Below, piece by piece: positions 1 to 10,897 of a stretch of 64,000 bases of DNA. Numbering within the stretch: position 1 is the first letter of the stretch; every line of letters begins with the position of its first letter. The stretch comes from Vogesella indigofera. Lineage in GTDB: Bacteria > Pseudomonadota > Gammaproteobacteria > Burkholderiales > Chromobacteriaceae. The notes beneath the pieces were generated by a model. The model searched no databases and was not told the DNA's origin. It saw only the letters and a program-made list of their open reading frames with translations. Position numbers and translations under genes: made by a program. The DNA lies in the NCBI RefSeq assembly GCF_003633895.1, contig NZ_RBID01000001.1:62001-126000 (forward strand), in the 5' to 3' direction.

Positions 1-2176
<2,176 letters not shown>

Positions 2177-2253
2177 GGTAATCGCTCAATATTGTTCAAT
2201 GTTTTACACGTTCCGGCAGGCTGACGCGGCCTGCTGCCGGAGACGCTGGATAG

Positions 2254-2901
2254 TTACAGGCTGGCGGCGGCCAACTTGGCGCCGAAACCGATAAACATGG
2301 CACCGACCGCCCCGCCCATTGCCGCCGACAGGCGACGGCGGCGGCGGAACGCCTCGGCCAGATGATTGCCGGCCAGGATCAGCGTGGTCAGGTACAGCGC
2401 GCTGAACAGCTGCACGATGGCGCCGAGGATGGCAAAGGTCAGTGCCGGGTAGTGATAGGCCGGATCAACGAACTGCACGAAGAACGACACGAAGAACAGG
2501 ATCGCCTTCGGGTTCATCAGACTGATCAGCAGCGCCTTGGAAAACGGGCGGTTGATGTCCAGCACCGGTGCCGCCACCGCGGCCTGGCCCTGGCGGCGCT
2601 GTTGCCAGCCGGTCCAGGCGCCACGCAGCATGGCGATGCCGATCCACGCCAGATAGGCGCCACCGGCATACTTGACGATGGCAAACAGCGCCGGATTGGC
2701 CTGCAGCAAACCGGCGGCGCCGGTTGCAGCCAGGGTCATCAGCACGAAATCACCGACGAACACGCCACAGGCGCCGGCAAAGCCGGCGCGCACCCCGCGT
2801 TGCGCCGCCACCGACAGCACATACATCGAATTGGGGCCCGGCAGCAGCACGATGAAGAGGGTGCCGAGTATGTAGGTGGTCAGGTCAGTGATACCGAACA
2901 T
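2254..2901 (-). CDS. leuE: LysE/RhtB-family amino acid exporter, LeuE-like
   Basis: Inner-membrane amino acid exporter of the LysE/RhtB superfamily, 215 residues, the usual size. The N-terminus (TYILGTLFIVLLPGPNSMYVLS) carries the family PGPN motif in the first membrane segment, and about six hydrophobic segments can be seen. The run ACGVFVGDFVLM resembles E. coli LeuE most closely, so leucine or a related amino acid is the likely substrate, but specificity cannot be read from sequence. A GGAGGA ribosome site lies 7 bases before the ATG. It sits 16 bp after carA and 77 bp before carB on the same strand, so it is probably co-transcribed with both. Confidence 0.85.
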   Translation of the reverse strand: MFGITDLTTYILGTLFIVLLPGPNSMYVLSVAAQRGVRAGFAGACGVFVGDFVLMTLAATGAAGLLQANPALFAIVKYAGGAYLAWIGIAMLRGAWTGWQQRRQGQAAVAAPVLDINRPFSKALLISLMNPKAILFFVSFFVQFVDPAYHYPALTFAILGAIVQLFSALYLTTLILAGNHLAEAFRRRRRLSAAMGGAVGAMFIGFGAKLAAASL

Positions 2902-2917
2902 GATGCGTCCTCCGTGA

Positions 2918-4051
2918 TCAGGCCGGCTTGTGCGCGGCCATCAGCGAGATGAAACGGTCAAACAGGTAGGCCACGTCTTCCGGCCCCGGGCTCGCTTCCG
3001 GGTGTCCCTGGAACGAAAATGCCGGGCGGTCGGTCAGCGCGATGCCCTGCACCGTCTGGTCGAACAACGAACGGTGGGTAATGCGCACGTTGGCCGCAAG
3101 GCTGGCTTCGTCAACCTGGAAGCCGTGGTTCTGGCTGGTGATCATCACGCGGCCGGAATCGAGATCCTGCACCGGGTGGTTGGCACCGTGGTGGCCGAAC
3201 TTCATCTTGGAAGTCTTGCCGCCGGTGGCCAGGCCCAGCAACTGGTGACCGAGGCAGATGCCGAAGACCGGCAGCTTGGTATCCAGGATGTCGCGGATGG
3301 CGCTGATCGCGTAGTCGCACGGCTCCGGATCGCCAGGACCGTTGGACAGGAACACGCCGTCCGGTTTCAGTGCCAGCACGTCCTTGGCCGGCGTCTCGGC
3401 CGGTACCACGGTCAGCTTGCAGCCGCGCTCGGCCAGCATGCGCAGGATGTTGCGCTTGACGCCGAAATCGTAGGCCACCACGTGGAACGGGGTCTCGGTC
3501 TGCTCGACATAACCCTGGCCCAGACGCCATTCGCGTGTCGTCCAGCTGTAGGCTTCCTTGCAGCTGACCACCTTGGCCAGATCCTGGCCGGCCATGCTGC
3601 CAAAACTACGCGCCAGCTCGACGGCTTTCGCCTCGTCGATGTCACCTGCCATGATGCAGCCGGGCTGGGCGCCTTTTTCGCGCAGGATGCGCGTCAGCTT
3701 GCGGGTGTCGATGTCGGCGATGGCGACGACATTGTTTCTCTTCAGATAATCGGACAGCGACTCTTCCGCACGGAAGTTGCTGTGCAGCAGTGGCAGATCA
3801 CGAATGATCAGGCCAGATGCAAAGACGGCGCCGGACTCGGTATCTTCCGAGTTGGCGCCGACGTTGCCGATATGAGGATAAGTCAGGGTGACGATCTGCC
3901 GGGTATAGGACGGGTCGGTAAGGATTTCCTGATAACCGGTCATGGCAGTATTGAATACTACCTCTCCGACGGTGTGGCCGTTGGCTCCGATGGCGACGCC
4001 TTTGAACAGCGTGCCGTCAGCCAAGGCAAGAATCGCGGGTACGGTTGTCAC
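2918..4051 (-). CDS. carA: Carbamoyl-phosphate synthase small (glutaminase) subunit
   Basis: Glutamine amidotransferase subunit that hydrolyses glutamine and passes ammonia to CarB. At 377 residues it has the normal length. The N-terminal CPSase_sm domain ([31 protein letters not shown]) is followed by a class I glutaminase domain with the nucleophile Cys266 in FGICLGHQ and the His/Glu pair in [13 protein letters not shown]. First gene of the carA-leuE-carB array. One copy of the window's dispersed repeat lies in the coding region and is read as LAANV. The upstream gap holds an inverted repeat over a possible -10 box. Confidence 0.97.
   Translation of the reverse strand: MTTVPAILALADGTLFKGVAIGANGHTVGEVVFNTAMTGYQEILTDPSYTRQIVTLTYPHIGNVGANSEDTESGAVFASGLIIRDLPLLHSNFRAEESLSDYLKRNNVVAIADIDTRKLTRILREKGAQPGCIMAGDIDEAKAVELARSFGSMAGQDLAKVVSCKEAYSWTTREWRLGQGYVEQTETPFHVVAYDFGVKRNILRMLAERGCKLTVVPAETPAKDVLALKPDGVFLSNGPGDPEPCDYAISAIRDILDTKLPVFGICLGHQLLGLATGGKTSKMKFGHHGANHPVQDLDSGRVMITSQNHGFQVDEASLAANVRITHRSLFDQTVQGIALTDRPAFSFQGHPEASPGPEDVAYLFDRFISLMAAHKPA
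3089..3099 (+). repeat. Dispersed repeat, exact core
   Basis: GTTGGCCGCAA inside carA, read LAANV on the coding strand. Confidence 0.85.
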
Positions 4052-4095
4052 TGGCTGGCTCCTAATAATGATATTTTTGATTTATTGATACAACA

Positions 4096-4128
4096 AACGG
4101 GACTATAGCGACGTGCGCTTGTCCCGTT
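4096..4128 (-). promoter_or_regulatory. Inverted repeat over a candidate carA promoter
   Basis: A perfect 8-bp inverted repeat, AACGGGAC (4096-4103) and GTCCCGTT (4121-4128), with a 17-bp spacer. On the minus strand a TATAGT box (4107-4102) overlaps the carA-proximal arm, so a bound protein could block the promoter. No good -35 was found. This is an inference from position. Confidence 0.35.
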
Positions 4129-4352
4129 CGGTTAAACTTTTCAAGTATATCCTGTTTTCGGCCATCGCGGCAAGGCCGCGCACCGCGACTGCTGCTTTTC
4201 TGAACAATGGATACAGTCGCCATCACCGGCTAAGCCATTGTTTACGCTAGCGTCAACCTTACAAAAAATGCGCGCGCCCGGCAAGTTGTTCTGCGCCGGC
4301 CTCCGACCAGCCACACGTCCCGTCATTAACCTCCAGCGCCGATCGCCGCATA
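4129..4352. other. Upstream region of carA, no gene seen
   Basis: Together with the carA inverted repeat and the dehydrogenase terminator this makes a 358-bp gap. Short frames here have no ribosome site or recognisable product. It probably holds the distal part of the carA control region; nothing else can be supported. Confidence 0.5.
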
Positions 4353-4353
4353 A

Positions 4354-4391
4354 AAAACCGCCGGCGCCACGACTGCGGTACCGGCGGTTTT
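4354..4391 (-). terminator. Intrinsic terminator after acyl-CoA dehydrogenase
   Basis: Inverted arms AAAACCGCCGG and CCGGCGGTTTT with a 16-base loop. On the minus strand the stem is followed by six T residues. Confidence 0.8.
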
Positions 4392-4409
4392 CACGTCCAG
4401 GGCGGTCAC

Positions 4410-6194
4410 TCAGAACAACGCTTCGTTCAGTTCCAGCACGCTGTCACCACCGTGAACGATGGCGGCCGCCAGACCGGCGGTCTGCGGCAACAGGTGCTCG
4501 CCGTAGAAACGGGCGGTGACGATCTTCGCCGCGAGGAAGTCGGCATCGGCATCTTCGTCGCCCTGCTGCGCCCTGGCGATCAGCGCAGCGCGCCCCATCA
4601 TCCAGCCGCCGAGCACGATGCCCATCAGCTTGAGGAAGGGCACCGACCCGGCGGCAGCCAGCTGCGGCCGGCTGCCGAAGGTGTCGAGGATGAAGGCGAC
4701 ACAACGCTCGGCATCCTTCACCGCGGTCTCAAGGTTGGCCGCAAGGCTGGCGTAGCCCGCCGCCGTCAGCTTGCCGGCGGTAACCTTGACCTCCTCCAGC
4801 AACCAGCGCGCGGTGACGCCGTCTTCCGCCGCCGTCTTGCGCCCGATCAGGTCCAGCGCCTGGATGCCGGTGGTGCCTTCGTAGATGGCGGTGATGCGCG
4901 CGTCGCGGCAATACTGCGCGACGCCGGTCTCCTCGATATAACCCATGCCGCCGTGGATCTGCATCGCCAGGCTGGTGATCTCGTTGGCCTGCTCGGTGTT
5001 CCAGCCCTTCACGATCGGGATCAGGAAGTTGACCAGCGCCTGGCTGCGCGCCGCCTCGCTGGCCACCGGATCGCGCGCGGCGCGGTCCAGCGCTGCGGCG
5101 GCGTAGAACGCCAGTGCGCGCTGCGCCTCGATCTGCGCCTTCATCGTCATCAGCATGCGGCGCACGTCCGGGTGCCGGATGATGGCGACGCCGGCCGGGT
5201 CGGGGCTGCCGACGGCGCGGCTCTGCACGCGGTCACGGGCGTATTCGACGGCCTTCTGGTAGGCTCGCTCCGACACCGCCATGCCCTCGATGCCGACACC
5301 CAGGCGCGCGTGATTCATCATGGTGAACATGTAAGCCAGACCCTTGTTGGCCTCGCCCACCAGGTAGCCGGTGGCGCCGCCGTCGTCACCGAAGCTCATC
5401 ACCGCGGTTGGGCTGCCGTGGATGCCCAGCTTGTGTTCGATCGACACGCAGCGCACGTCGTTGCGCGCGCCGAGGCTGCCGTCGGCATGAACCAGGAACT
5501 TGGGCACGATGAACAGCGAGATGCCCTTCACCCCGGCCGGCGCATCCGGCAGCCGCGCCAGCACCAGGTGGACGATATTGTCCGCCATGTCGTGCTCGCC
5601 CCAGGTGATGAAAATCTTCTGGCCGCTGATCTTGTAGCTGCCGTCGCCCACCGGGATGGCGCGCGAACGCACCTGCGCCAGATCGGAGCCGGCCTGCGGC
5701 TCGGTCAGGTTCATGGTGCCGGTCCACTCACCGGTCGACATGCGCGGCAGGTAGATCGCTTTCAGCTCGTCGGAGGCGTGGTGATTGATCGCCTCGATCG
5801 CACCCAGCGTCAGCATCGGCGCCAGCGAGAACGCCAGGTTGGCCGAGCACCACATTTCTTCTGCCGCCAACGCCACCAGCGCCGGCAGGCCCTGGCCACC
5901 GAACTCGGCCGGCGCGCGCAGGCCGACCCAGCCCGCCTCGACATACTGTTGCCATGCTTCCTTGAAGCCTTCGGCGGCGGTAACGGTAAAGTCAGGCGAC
6001 CACTTGGCGCCCTTGTCGCCCTGCTGGTTGATCGGCGCCAGCACGTTTTCGGCGAACTTGGCGCCCTCCTCCAGGATGGCGTCGGTCAGTTCTACCGAGC
6101 AATCCTCGTAGCCGGGCAGGGTGCAGATGGCGGGCAGCTCCGCCAGCTCGTTCAGGGCAAAGCGGATGTCTTTGCTGGGTGCCTTGTAAATCAT
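4410..6194 (-). CDS. Acyl-CoA dehydrogenase, long form with extra C-terminal domain
   Basis: FAD-dependent acyl-CoA dehydrogenase, 594 residues, which introduces the 2,3-double bond of an acyl-CoA and passes electrons to ETF. It has the N-terminal, middle (MNLTEPQAGSDLAQVRSRA, the flavin/substrate region) and C-terminal domains (QIHGGMGYIEETGVAQYCRD, then AIYEGTTGIQALDLIGRK), plus the ~120-residue C-terminal extension typical of the FadE12/DmdC-like group. The start MIYKAPSKDIRF is chosen because AGAGGAG lies 7 bases upstream; a longer frame upstream runs through the etfA terminator. The substrate is unknown: DmdC-like enzymes act on methylmercaptopropionyl-CoA, but most relatives are general fatty acyl enzymes. 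The neighbouring etfBA genes probably encode its electron acceptor. Confidence 0.9.
   Translation of the reverse strand: MIYKAPSKDIRFALNELAELPAICTLPGYEDCSVELTDAILEEGAKFAENVLAPINQQGDKGAKWSPDFTVTAAEGFKEAWQQYVEAGWVGLRAPAEFGGQGLPALVALAAEEMWCSANLAFSLAPMLTLGAIEAINHHASDELKAIYLPRMSTGEWTGTMNLTEPQAGSDLAQVRSRAIPVGDGSYKISGQKIFITWGEHDMADNIVHLVLARLPDAPAGVKGISLFIVPKFLVHADGSLGARNDVRCVSIEHKLGIHGSPTAVMSFGDDGGATGYLVGEANKGLAYMFTMMNHARLGVGIEGMAVSERAYQKAVEYARDRVQSRAVGSPDPAGVAIIRHPDVRRMLMTMKAQIEAQRALAFYAAAALDRAARDPVASEAARSQALVNFLIPIVKGWNTEQANEITSLAMQIHGGMGYIEETGVAQYCRDARITAIYEGTTGIQALDLIGRKTAAEDGVTARWLLEEVKVTAGKLTAAGYASLAANLETAVKDAERCVAFILDTFGSRPQLAAAGSVPFLKLMGIVLGGWMMGRAALIARAQQGDEDADADFLAAKIVTARFYGEHLLPQTAGLAAAIVHGGDSVLELNEALF
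4734..4744 (+). repeat. Dispersed repeat, exact core
   Basis: Extended form AAGGTTGGCCGCAAGG inside the acyl-CoA dehydrogenase gene, read LAANL. Confidence 0.88.
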
Positions 6195-6210
6195 CGATCG
6201 CTCCTCTGTG

Positions 6211-6230
6211 TCATTTCTCGTCATTTCTCG
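6211..6230. repeat. Tandem 10-bp duplication
   Basis: TCATTTCTCG occurs twice in direct tandem, 17 bases upstream of the acyl-CoA dehydrogenase start codon. Probably a small replication slip; no function is evident. Confidence 0.6.
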
Positions 6231-6233
6231 TGC

Positions 6234-6323
6234 AAAAAAACCGGCCATGTGTCCGCCAACGGACAAGCCGCACGCTGCGCACTGCGCGGTGTGGACTCCT
6301 CCCGACGAACCGGTCATGGCCGG
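6234..6323 (-). terminator. Probable terminator after etfA
   Basis: On the minus strand an inner hairpin TGTCCG-TTGG-CGGACA is followed by CATGGCCGG and seven T residues. CATGGCCGG can also pair with CCGGCCATG about 65 bases earlier, so the fold is ambiguous. Confidence 0.45.
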
Positions 6324-6393
6324 TGTTCTTGTGTGGTGCGGCACCGTAGCGCCGCACCTTCTTTTGATTACTGCGTTTTGATTACAGCGGGTG

Positions 6394-7326
6394 TTACTTG
6401 GACAGCTCGGCGATCAGCTCCGGCACCACGGTGAACAGGTCACCGACGATGCCGTAGTCGGCCACCTGGAAGATCGGCGCCTCTTCATCCTTGTTGATCG
6501 CCACGATCACCTTGGAATCCTTCATGCCGGCCAGGTGCTGGATGGCACCGGAGATGCCCACCGCCACGTACAGCTGTGGCGCCACCACCTTGCCGGTCTG
6601 GCCGACCTGGTAGTCGTTCGGCGCGTAGCCGGCATCCACCGCGGCGCGCGAAGCACCGACGGCAGCGGACAGCTTGTCGGCCAGCGGCTCGATCACCGCC
6701 TTGAACTGCTCTTCCGAACCCAGCGCACGACCACCGGACACGATGATCTTGGCAGCGCCCAGTTCCGGACGATCGGACTTGGTCAGCTCCTGGCCGACAA
6801 AGCTGGACAGGCCGGCGTCGGACACGGTGGCGACCGCTTCAACGTTGGCCGCACCGCCAGTAGCCGCCGCTTCGAAGGCGGTGGTACGCACGGTGATCAC
6901 CTTGATGGCATCAAGCGACTGCACGGTGGCCAGCACGTTGCCGGCGTACACCGGGCGCACGAAGGTATCGGCCGATTCAATGGCGATGATGTCGGAAAGC
7001 TGCGCCACGTCCAGCAGCGCGGCGACGCGCGGCAGCAGGTTCTTGCCGTAGGAGGTTGCCGGTGCCAGCACGTGGCTGTAACCCTTGGCCAGTTCCACCA
7101 CCAGCGGTGCCAGGTTTTCGGCCAGGCCGTGGGCGTAGGCCGCGTTGTCGGCCAGCAGCACCTTGGCCACGCCGGCGACGGCCTTGGCGGCATCGGCTGC
7201 AGCGGCGGCATTGTGGCCGGCGACCAGCACATGCACTTCGCCCAGCTTGGCGGCGGCGGTAACGGTGTTCAGAGTGCCTGCTTTCAGGCTCTGGTTGTCG
7301 TGTTCAGCGATAACGAGAATGGCCAT
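6394..7326 (-). CDS. etfA: Electron transfer flavoprotein alpha subunit
   Basis: FAD-binding alpha subunit of ETF, which carries electrons from acyl-CoA dehydrogenases to ETF-ubiquinone oxidoreductase. 310 residues, normal length. The N-terminal domain ([19 protein letters not shown]) is followed by the FAD signature region: VSGGRALGS, the [19 protein letters not shown] stretch and [20 protein letters not shown]. It begins 3 bp after etfB, so the pair is one transcript. One near-exact copy of the dispersed repeat is read as AANV in the domain linker. Confidence 0.96.
   Translation of the reverse strand: MAILVIAEHDNQSLKAGTLNTVTAAAKLGEVHVLVAGHNAAAAADAAKAVAGVAKVLLADNAAYAHGLAENLAPLVVELAKGYSHVLAPATSYGKNLLPRVAALLDVAQLSDIIAIESADTFVRPVYAGNVLATVQSLDAIKVITVRTTAFEAAATGGAANVEAVATVSDAGLSSFVGQELTKSDRPELGAAKIIVSGGRALGSEEQFKAVIEPLADKLSAAVGASRAAVDAGYAPNDYQVGQTGKVVAPQLYVAVGISGAIQHLAGMKDSKVIVAINKDEEAPIFQVADYGIVGDLFTVVPELIAELSK
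6844..6853 (+). repeat. Dispersed repeat, 10-mer core
   Basis: AACGTTGGCCGCA inside etfA, read AANV; the last base of the 11-mer differs. Confidence 0.7.
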
Positions 7327-7329
7327 GGC

Positions 7330-8079
7330 TTACAGCACCTTTGCTTCGTTTTTGAGTTTGGCCACCAGCTCGGCGGCATTGGCAACCTTGATACCGGCCG
7401 AGCGCTTGGCAGGCTCGGCCACTTTCAGGGTCTTCAGGCGCGGGGCGACATCAACGCCCAGCTCGGCCGGGGTGGTCTTGTCCAGCGGCTTTTTCTTGGC
7501 GGCCATGATGTTCGGCAGCTTGACGTAGCGCGGCTCGTTCAGGCGCAGGTCGGTGGTCACCACCGCCGGCAGGCGCAGCTTGACGGTTTCCAGGCCGCCA
7601 TCCACTTCGCGGGTCACGTCCACGGTTTCCGCGGCGACATCCACTTTCGAGGCGAAGGTACCCTGCGCCCAGCCCAGCAGCGCCGACACCATCTGCCCGG
7701 TCTGGTTGGCATCGTCATCGATCGCCTGCTTGCCGACGATCAGCAGCTGCGGCTGCTCCTTGTCGGCAATCGCCTTCAGCAGCTTGGCCACCGCCAGCGG
7801 CTGCAGCTCGGCGTCGGTTTCCACCAGGATGGCGCGGTCGGCGCCCATCGCCAGTGCGGTACGCAGGGTTTCCTCGCACTGCTTCACCCCCAGCGATACC
7901 ACCACGATCTCGGAGACCTTGCCGGCTTCTTTCAGACGCACGGCCTCTTCCACCGCGATCTCGTCGAACGGGTTCATCGACATCTTGACGTTAGCGACAT
8001 CCACATCAGTGCCATCGGCCTTGACCCGGACTTTCACGTTGTAATCGACAACGCGTTTCACAGCGACTAGAGCTTTCAT
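7330..8079 (-). CDS. etfB: Electron transfer flavoprotein beta subunit
   Basis: AMP-binding beta subunit of ETF, 249 residues. The start [20 protein letters not shown] is preceded by GGAGGA, 5 bases from the ATG; the open frame extends 68 codons further up but without homology. Family features include the [19 protein letters not shown] segment, the AMP-site run [13 protein letters not shown] and the [23 protein letters not shown] stretch near the C-terminus. First gene of etfBA; divergent from the MaoC-type hydratase gene, so a 306-bp control region is shared. Confidence 0.96.
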   Translation of the reverse strand: MKALVAVKRVVDYNVKVRVKADGTDVDVANVKMSMNPFDEIAVEEAVRLKEAGKVSEIVVVSLGVKQCEETLRTALAMGADRAILVETDAELQPLAVAKLLKAIADKEQPQLLIVGKQAIDDDANQTGQMVSALLGWAQGTFASKVDVAAETVDVTREVDGGLETVKLRLPAVVTTDLRLNEPRYVKLPNIMAAKKKPLDKTTPAELGVDVAPRLKTLKVAEPAKRSAGIKVANAAELVAKLKNEAKVL

Positions 8080-8243
8080 ATTCCTCCAGCGAACTCTCTG
8101 AGTTGAACAATTGTCGTCAATGTGCGGCTGTTTGGCGTGAGGCGACAGCGCAATATCAAACAAGCGTTTAATTGGTAGATTGCCTACAAAAAAACTGCAG
8201 TACAACAGGGGTGACACAAATATTACGCCATTTTCCCCGTAAT

Positions 8244-8271
8244 TTGCATTTGAGGTAAAGCGTGTCAGAAT
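8244..8271 (+). promoter_or_regulatory. Candidate sigma-70 promoter upstream of the MaoC gene
   Basis: TTGCAT (8244-8249) and CAGAAT (8266-8271) with a 16-bp spacer. A transcript would start near 8278 and meet a terminator-like hairpin before the hydratase start. Confidence 0.45.
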
Positions 8272-8322
8272 GCGCTGCAACAATTGAGCATGTCATAACA
8301 CGCCGACAGACCGGACATTCCT

Positions 8323-8362
8323 GCCGCAAGTGCTGCCATCGTGGTGCCTACTTGCGGCTTTT
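8323..8362 (+). terminator. Hairpin with T-run in the leader of the MaoC gene
   Basis: GCCGCAAGT (8323-8331) pairs with ACTTGCGGC (8350-8358), followed by TTTT. It lies between the candidate promoter and the hydratase start codon, so it could attenuate the operon or end a short RNA. Confidence 0.55.
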
Positions 8363-8385
8363 CTTGCCAAAACAGGGAGCACAGC

Positions 8386-8805
8386 ATGACTGTCTACTTC
8401 GAAGATATCCAGATCGGTGACAGCGCCGAATACGCCAAAACCATCACCGAGGCCGATATCCTGATGTTTGCCGCCGTTTCCGGCGACGACAATCCGGTGC
8501 ACATCAACCAGGAATACGCCGAAGCGTCGATGTTCAAGACTCGCATCGCCCACGGCATGCTCACCGCCGGCCTGATCTCCACCGTGGTCGGCACCCGCCT
8601 GCCGGGCAACGGCACCATCTACCTGTCGCAATCGACCAAGTTCAAGGCACCGGTACGACTCGGCGAAACCGTTACCGCCCGCGTCACCGTCACCGAGCTG
8701 GACCCGGCGAAGAAGCGCGTCAAGTTCGCCACCCAGTGTCTGGTAAAAGGTAATGTGGTACTGGAAGGCGAGTCGCTGGTCATCGCGCCGTCGCGCCCAG
8801 CCTGA
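8386..8805 (+). CDS. MaoC-family (R)-specific enoyl-CoA hydratase, PhaJ-like
   Basis: Small single hot-dog-fold hydratase of 139 residues, expected to add water to trans-2-enoyl-CoA giving (R)-3-hydroxyacyl-CoA. The hydratase-2 catalytic motif is visible as SGDDNPVHINQEYA (Asp and His), with GMLTAGLIS behind it. The start MTVYFEDIQIGDSAEY is chosen by GGGAG 7 bases upstream; the frame extends 15 codons above but through the leader hairpin. PhaJ links beta-oxidation to polyhydroxyalkanoate synthesis, a plausible role beside etfBA, but no pha gene is in the window. Its stop overlaps the next gene's start (TGATG). Confidence 0.85.
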   Translation: MTVYFEDIQIGDSAEYAKTITEADILMFAAVSGDDNPVHINQEYAEASMFKTRIAHGMLTAGLISTVVGTRLPGNGTIYLSQSTKFKAPVRLGETVTARVTVTELDPAKKRVKFATQCLVKGNVVLEGESLVIAPSRPA

Positions 8806-9266
8806 TGAGTACGCTGCGCATCGAACGGCTGTGCGACGAGCACGGCCACATCACCCAGCCGCAAATCCTGGCTGCGGCACTGGCGGTGCATCGACAGCTG
8901 CGGCCGATGCTGCCGGAAACCGCCGCCAACTACGTCGCCAAGATGGCGCGCATCACCGGCTACGGCGCGCGGCTGGTGGCGGCGCTGAACGAGGATGATC
9001 AGGTGCTGGGACTGGCGCTGTATCGCGTCTACGAAAACACCTACGAAGACCTGCGCCTGTACATCGACGACCTGGTCACCGACGAGCGCCTGCGCTCGCA
9101 AGGTGTCGGCAGTGCGCTGATCGACTGGTGCGAGGCGGAGGCACGGGCACTGGGTTGCCGCTTTCTGGTGCTGGATTCTGGCACTTGGCGCACCGCCGCG
9201 CACAAGCTGTACCTGCGCAAGGAGTTCGTGATTTCCTCGTTCCACTTCACCCGCGCGCTGGACTGA
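8805..9266 (+). CDS. GNAT-family N-acetyltransferase
   Basis: 153-residue GNAT acetyltransferase of unknown substrate. The acetyl-CoA pyrophosphate-binding motif is clear: DDLVTDERLRSQGVGSAL (R-x-x-G-x-G), after the strand RLYIDDLV. The later part (GCRFLVLDSGTWRTAAHKLYLRKEF) resembles small-molecule and protein acetyltransferases of the RimI/PhnO type. Translation is coupled to the hydratase gene by the overlapping TGATG. The pair ends at a terminator made of the dispersed repeat. Confidence 0.85.
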   Translation: MSTLRIERLCDEHGHITQPQILAAALAVHRQLRPMLPETAANYVAKMARITGYGARLVAALNEDDQVLGLALYRVYENTYEDLRLYIDDLVTDERLRSQGVGSALIDWCEAEARALGCRFLVLDSGTWRTAAHKLYLRKEFVISSFHFTRALD

Positions 9267-9291
9267 GATCCGTCGGCAGGATTAATGGTGC

Positions 9292-9327
9292 AAGGTTGGC
9301 CGCAAGCCCTAGCTTGCGGCCAACCTT
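9292..9327. terminator. Terminator formed by an inverted pair of the dispersed repeat
   Basis: AAGGTTGGCCGCAAG and CTTGCGGCCAACCTT, two exact repeat copies head to head with a 6-base loop, followed on the plus strand by TTTT. It lies between the convergent GNAT and queG genes. Confidence 0.85.
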
Positions 9328-10407
9328 TTATGTGCGGCCCTGTTGTTGCGCCAGCGCCCAGACGACCGACTCGCGCACCACCTCCTCCGCATGATCCTGC
9401 CGCTGTTGCAACGCAACAACAATCTCGGCCGCATACGGCGCATTACCCAGCCCGATGGCCAGATTGGACAGCCACTTGGCGTAGCCGATGCGGTAGATCG
9501 GGCTGCCGGCCATGCGACTGGCGAAGGTCGCCTCGTCCCAGCCGAACAGTTCCAGCAGGCTGACATCGTCCAGCCCGTGGCGCACGGCAAAATCGTCCTC
9601 TGCACTGTGCACCACGAAACGGTTCCACGGGCAGGTCAGCTGGCAGTCGTCACAGCCATAGACACGGTTGCCGATCAGCGGCCGCAACGGCTCCGGTATC
9701 GCGCCCTTCAGCTCGATGGTGAGGTAGGAAATGCAGCGCCGGGCATCGACCTGATACGGCGCCATGATGGCACCGGTTGGACAGACGTCCAGACAGCGGG
9801 TACAACTGCCGCAGTGGCCGTCTTCACTGTCATCTTCCGGCAACGGCAGATCGGTGAGAATCTCGCCGAGGAAGAACAGCGAGCCCTGCTTCTTGTTGAG
9901 CAGCAGCGTGTGCTTGCCGCGCCAGCCCTGCCCCGCCTGTGCCGCCAGCGCCACCTCGGCCAACGGTGCGCTGTCGGTGAACACGCGGTAGCCGTGTTCG
10001 CCCACCGCCTGCGTGATGCGATCGGCCAGCTTCTGCAGCCGGTTGCGCACCACCTTGTGGTAGTCGCGGCCCAGTGCATAACGCGACAGGTAGGCGCGCG
10101 TGCCATCGGCCAGTACCGCCTCGGCATCGCGCGCAGCCGCCGGCCAGTAGTGCATGCGCAGGCTGATCACGCGCACCGTGCCCGGCACCAGCTCCGCCGG
10201 GCGCACGCGCAGTACGCCATGGCGCGCCATGTACTCCATTTCGCCGTGGTTGCCCGCCGCCAGCCACGCCAGCAGGCTGGCTTCGGTCTCTGCTGGCAGT
10301 GCCGCCCGCGTGATACGCGCGTCGGCAAAACCGAGTTCTTTGGCCCATCCCTTGATTTGGCTGGCCAATTGGCGATAATTCTCGCTTTTACAGGATATTT
10401 CACTCAT
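9328..10407 (-). CDS. queG: Epoxyqueuosine reductase
   Basis: Cobalamin-dependent iron-sulfur enzyme that reduces epoxyqueuosine to queuosine in tRNA. About 359 residues, the normal size. The two [4Fe-4S] cysteine sets are present: CGSCTRCLDVCP and CDDCQLTCPW. The N-terminal half (GEMEYMARHG, RPAELVPGTVRVISLRM, ALGRDYHKVVRNRLQKLA) matches the family. The start MSEISCKSENYRQLASQIKG aligns with E. coli QueG; the longer frame runs antisense through tsaE. Its ATG and that of tsaE share the tetranucleotide CATG on opposite strands, and no good ribosome site is seen for this gene. Confidence 0.93.
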   Translation of the reverse strand: MSEISCKSENYRQLASQIKGWAKELGFADARITRAALPAETEASLLAWLAAGNHGEMEYMARHGVLRVRPAELVPGTVRVISLRMHYWPAAARDAEAVLADGTRAYLSRYALGRDYHKVVRNRLQKLADRITQAVGEHGYRVFTDSAPLAEVALAAQAGQGWRGKHTLLLNKKQGSLFFLGEILTDLPLPEDDSEDGHCGSCTRCLDVCPTGAIMAPYQVDARRCISYLTIELKGAIPEPLRPLIGNRVYGCDDCQLTCPWNRFVVHSAEDDFAVRHGLDDVSLLELFGWDEATFASRMAGSPIYRIGYAKWLSNLAIGLGNAPYAAEIVVALQQRQDHAEEVVRESVVWALAQQQGRT

Positions 10408-10897
10408 GGCAACGGATGATACCAGCCTGCGGCAAGGCTTCCTTGCCGATGAAAGCGCCACCCTGCAACTGGGCGCCACGTTGGCCGCAGTGTTGCACGG
10501 CGGCATCCAGCTGCAACTGCACGGCGACCTCGGCGCCGGCAAGACCACTTTCACCCGTGGCCTGCTGCAGGCGCTGGGCCATGCGGGGCGGGTGAAAAGC
10601 CCGACCTACACCCTGGTGGAAAGCTACAGCCTGCCGCCGCTGACGGTGCACCACTTCGACCTGTACCGCTTTGCCGATCCGGACGAGTGGCACGATGCCG
10701 GCTTCGGTGACTACTTTGCCGCCGACACGCTGTGCATCGTCGAATGGCCGGACAAGGCCGGTGCCTGCCTGCCGCCCGCCGACCTGGTGCTGGAACTCTC
10801 GGTCTGCGACAGCGGTCGCAACTATCGTCTTCAAGTCTTTAGCGAAACAGGACACCAATGTCTCTCCCGCCTCACGACCCCCGCCGCCGCCAGCTGA
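10406..10897 (+). CDS. tsaE: tRNA threonylcarbamoyladenosine synthesis ATPase TsaE
   Basis: Small P-loop ATPase that works with TsaD and TsaB to make t6A37 in tRNAs reading ANN codons. 163 residues. The Walker A motif GDLGAGKTT is at residues 40-48, followed by SPTYTLVESY and the HHFDLYRF segment typical of the family. The start codon overlaps that of divergent queG. The 3' end overlaps the following amidase gene by 40 bp in another frame, so the two are co-translated. A repeat copy is read as TLAAV close to the P-loop. Confidence 0.95.
   Translation: MATDDTSLRQGFLADESATLQLGATLAAVLHGGIQLQLHGDLGAGKTTFTRGLLQALGHAGRVKSPTYTLVESYSLPPLTVHHFDLYRFADPDEWHDAGFGDYFAADTLCIVEWPDKAGACLPPADLVLELSVCDSGRNYRLQVFSETGHQCLSRLTTPAAAS
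10480..10489 (+). repeat. Dispersed repeat, 10-mer core
   Basis: CACGTTGGCCGCA inside tsaE, read TLAA. Confidence 0.7.

Noticed and set aside
4141-4326. 61-residue frame in the gap before carA
   Set aside because: No ribosome site, no recognisable domain, and it lies in the carA control region.
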